From an uncultured Lachnospiraceae bacterium (lineage in GTDB: Bacteria > Bacillota > Clostridia > Lachnospirales > Lachnospiraceae): 32,975 nt of DNA. A program made the translations under genes and the position numbers. The notes below the pieces were generated by a model. It was not told where the DNA came from. It made no database searches and saw only the letters and a program-made list of their open reading frames with translations. The stretch lies in NCBI GenBank assembly GCA_944381475.1, contig CALWLH010000086.1, forward strand, positions 1-32,975, written 5' to 3'. This document shows positions 30,783 to 32,975 of the stretch, in pieces; positions within the stretch are counted from its first letter, which is position 1; each line of letters opens with the position of its first letter.

Positions 30783-32975
30783 CAGAAGGAAAGGCCCGAG
30801 TCCTGCCAGGAAGCGGGCCTGGGTTCTGAAAAACAGAAAATTTTACTCCTATATGTCTGGAAAGCTGGCACTTCTGTTTGGGTTGATGATGCTGGCTTTG
30901 TTGCTTTTAGTAGTGAGGATTGTCCGGATTTTTACGGAAAATTACGATGACTATTCGGTAAAGGTGCTGTCCAATTACAACTATTCAGGTACAGAGGTAT
31001 CCGCTCCCAGGGGAACCATCACAGACAGGAATGGGAATATCCTTGCATGCAGTGAAACCTCCTATCTGTTGATTCTGGAGCCCAAAATCATCCTGGATGA
31101 GAAAAATCATTACAGTGAAGCAACTATTCAGGCCCTCTGCAAGATCATCGGTCTGGACAGGCAGGAGCTGGAGGCTGTTCTGGAGGAAAATTCCACCTCC
31201 CTTTATTATAGATACCGGGGGGAGGACGGAACTGCATTGGTGGTTTCCTCAGATATGAAGACCGCCTATGAGAACCAGGTCAGCGCTGTCAACGTATCAA
31301 AAACCTCGGCGAAGCTGTCAGCTCTGGCGGAGCTTTTTGACATGAGTGAGGAGGAGGTAAGGAATACCTATGCCAACTATGGGGATTTTCAGCTCCAGGG
31401 GGTGTGGTTTGAGCGCCGCTATGACAGGGTGTACCCTTACGATTCGCTGGCGTGTAAGGTGATCGGCTACTACTCCGAAAACTATACCGATGCCTCCACC
31501 GGAATAGAAAAGAGCTATGACCTGGAACTTACGGGTGTGGAGGGAAAAAGCTATGGCTATATGAACGGTGATTTCAACAGGGTGACGGAAACTGTGGAGC
31601 CTGTGCAGGGCAATACCATCGTTTCAACCATTGATATAGAGGTGCAGTCCATTGTGGAGGAGGCATTGAAAGCCTACAGCGAAGAGTATGATACGGAGAA
31701 TCTGGCCGCCATTGTCATGAACCCCAACAACGGAGAGATTCTGGCCATGGCCAACGGAACTTCCTATAATCTGAACGACCCCACGGCCATGCCCGCAGGG
31801 TATTCGGAAAGCGAATGGAATGCGCTTAATCCGGAGGAACAGTCCGAGAAGCTCAATGAGATTTATTCCAATTACTGCCTCAGCTCCTCATACGAGCCGG
31901 GCTCGATTTTTAAACCGCTTACAGTGGCCATGGCTCTGGAGGAGGGAGCCCTGCTGGGCGATGAAACCTTTTACTGCGGCGGCTATTCCATTGTAAACGG
32001 CTGGACGATCCGCTGCCATAATCGGGAGGGTTGCGGAACCCTGGATATTTTCGGGGCGCTTCAAAATTCCTGCAATGTCTCGCTGATGGATATCGCAAAC
32101 CGCATAGGTAAGGAGAATTTTACTACATATTTTAACCGCTTTGGCTTTGGGAAAAAGACCGGGATCGACCTGCCCGGCGAGGTGGACTGCTCCACACTGG
32201 TGTACAGCGATTTTACAACCCAGCCGGACGTCACTCTGGCATGCGCCTCCTTTGGCCAGGGCTTTAACGTGACGATGGTGCAGATGGCAGCTGCCATGGC
32301 TTCGATCTTCAACGGCGGTTACTATTATACCCCCCATGTGGTGAAGGAAATCCGCACCGCTGACGGCGTCAGTGTTGAGACAACGGACACTAATCCACAG
32401 TTTAGGACTGTCAGTACCCTTACAAGCGAATATCTGAAAGAAGCCCTGTACACTGTGGTGGAGGATGGTACGGCGGGGTATGTGAGAATCGAAGGGTATA
32501 ACATCGGAGGAAAAACCGGTACGGCTGAGATGGTGGAGGACGGACAGCGTCTGGAGGATCAGTGGGTTTTGTCCTTCATTTCTGCGGCGCCCATTGAGGA
32601 TCCAGAGCTGATGGTCTATGTTGTTGTGGACCGCACCAGCGACGAGGAGTTCTATAATTCCAGTAAGCCGGCACAGGATGTATCAAAGGAAATATGGTCC
32701 AAACTGCTGCCCTACTACAATATTCACTCCAATCTGGATGAGTATGATTACCTGGTGCCGGAGGAGACAGAGGAGCCGGTGGATGATTCCTTTGAGGGAA
32801 GTTATATCGAGTCCTCTTCGGCGGAGGAGGAGACCGGTGACGAGACGACAGAAAGCTCCGAGACGCCTGAGGAAAGTCCGGAAGCGCCAGTGGAAACCCC
32901 TGAGGCGTCGGTGGAAACTCCCGAGGCGCCGGTGGAAACTCCCGAGGCGCCGGTGGAAACTCCCGAGGCGCCGGT
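30760..32975 (+). CDS. Class B penicillin-binding protein (FtsI/SpoVD type), 3' end missing
   Basis: A septal transpeptidase that cross-links peptidoglycan, truncated by the window edge after 738 codons. A basic cytoplasmic tail and a transmembrane helix (about 35-57) precede the dimerisation domain (SAPRGTITDRNGNILA) and the transpeptidase domain with active-site Ser382 in SIFK, SCN at 437-439 and KTGT from Lys585. An acidic, Pro/Thr/Ser-rich tail follows with 21-bp repeats coding VETPEAP; no PASTA domain is visible before the end. The ATG at 30760 lies within ftsL; the site before it is weak, so coupling to ftsL translation is likely. Position fits pbpB/ftsI or spoVD; which one cannot be told here. 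Confidence 0.93.
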   Translation, partial: MKQSPRNSRRKGPSPARKRAWVLKNRKFYSYMSGKLALLFGLMMLALLLLVVRIVRIFTENYDDYSVKVLSNYNYSGTEVSAPRGTITDRNGNILACSETSYLLILEPKIILDEKNHYSEATIQALCKIIGLDRQELEAVLEENSTSLYYRYRGEDGTALVVSSDMKTAYENQVSAVNVSKTSAKLSALAELFDMSEEEVRNTYANYGDFQLQGVWFERRYDRVYPYDSLACKVIGYYSENYTDASTGIEKSYDLELTGVEGKSYGYMNGDFNRVTETVEPVQGNTIVSTIDIEVQSIVEEALKAYSEEYDTENLAAIVMNPNNGEILAMANGTSYNLNDPTAMPAGYSESEWNALNPEEQSEKLNEIYSNYCLSSSYEPGSIFKPLTVAMALEEGALLGDETFYCGGYSIVNGWTIRCHNREGCGTLDIFGALQNSCNVSLMDIANRIGKENFTTYFNRFGFGKKTGIDLPGEVDCSTLVYSDFTTQPDVTLACASFGQGFNVTMVQMAAAMASIFNGGYYYTPHVVKEIRTADGVSVETTDTNPQFRTVSTLTSEYLKEALYTVVEDGTAGYVRIEGYNIGGKTGTAEMVEDGQRLEDQWVLSFISAAPIEDPELMVYVVVDRTSDEEFYNSSKPAQDVSKEIWSKLLPYYNIHSNLDEYDYLVPEETEEPVDDSFEGSYIESSSAEEETGDETTESSETPEESPEAPVETPEASVETPEAPVETPEAPVETPEAP
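32890..32975 (+). repeat. 21-bp tandem repeat in the PBP tail, cut by the window end
   Basis: Four full units near GTGGAAACTCCCGAGGCGCC plus G (VETPEAP; one unit VETPEAS), starting at 32890, 32911, 32932 and 32953, with the next begun at 32974. The last two complete units are identical. The total copy number is unknown. Confidence 0.93.

Overview
The window looks like chromosomal DNA from an anaerobic Firmicute of the class Clostridia, most likely a Lachnospiraceae member. The evidence is roughly half GC content, AGGAGG-type ribosome binding sites with some GTG and TTG starts, an oxygen-sensitive class III ribonucleotide reductase (nrdD/nrdG), ferredoxin-like enzymes and a Gram-positive mraZ-rsmH-ftsL-pbp division cluster. 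Genus cannot be fixed from the sequence. No rRNA, tRNA, CRISPR array, transposase or phage gene was seen.

Layout. (1) 1-7625: nrdD with an extended -10 promoter overlapped by tandem NrdR-like boxes, and nrdG with its own promoter. Between them sits a cassette: a small secreted protein behind a perfect consensus promoter, a membrane-anchored helical protein and a MacB-like ABC ATPase/permease. A structured 78-bp repeat occurs upstream of nrdD (one copy) and inside the cassette (two tandem copies). (2) 7713-11851: a run of an Fe-S aldo/keto reductase, larB, larC (nickel-pincer nucleotide cofactor synthesis) and an ABC ATPase without a permease. (3) 11881-13230, minus strand: an unrecognised polytopic membrane protein. 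(4) 13328-22691: a compact eight-gene signalling operon. It encodes a secreted surface protein, a membrane FecR-domain protein with a Thr/Glu repeat stalk, a cyclic-nucleotide-binding SpoIIE-type phosphatase, a CHASE2 adenylate/guanylate cyclase, a TIM-barrel isomerase-like protein, an RsbW-like kinase, an RsbV-like STAS protein and a GGDEF diguanylate cyclase. (5) 22692-27673: ilvE behind a strong promoter and a structured leader, then a strongly folded intergenic element, a CotH-family lipoprotein and a GQSNM esterase. (6) 27683-32975: lgt, then the start of the dcw cluster (mraZ, rsmH, ftsL and a class B penicillin-binding protein that runs off the window inside a 21-bp repeat tail).

How the genes fit together. 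The signalling operon is the strongest candidate for a little-described system. A CHASE2 cyclase would make a cyclic nucleotide, and the phosphatase two genes from the FecR protein carries a well-preserved cyclic-nucleotide phosphate-binding cassette. That phosphatase would dephosphorylate the STAS protein and so retune the RsbW-like kinase, while the last gene would add c-di-GMP output. No sigma factor is encoded in the window, so the final target is unknown. This circuit is inferred from domains and gene order, not demonstrated.
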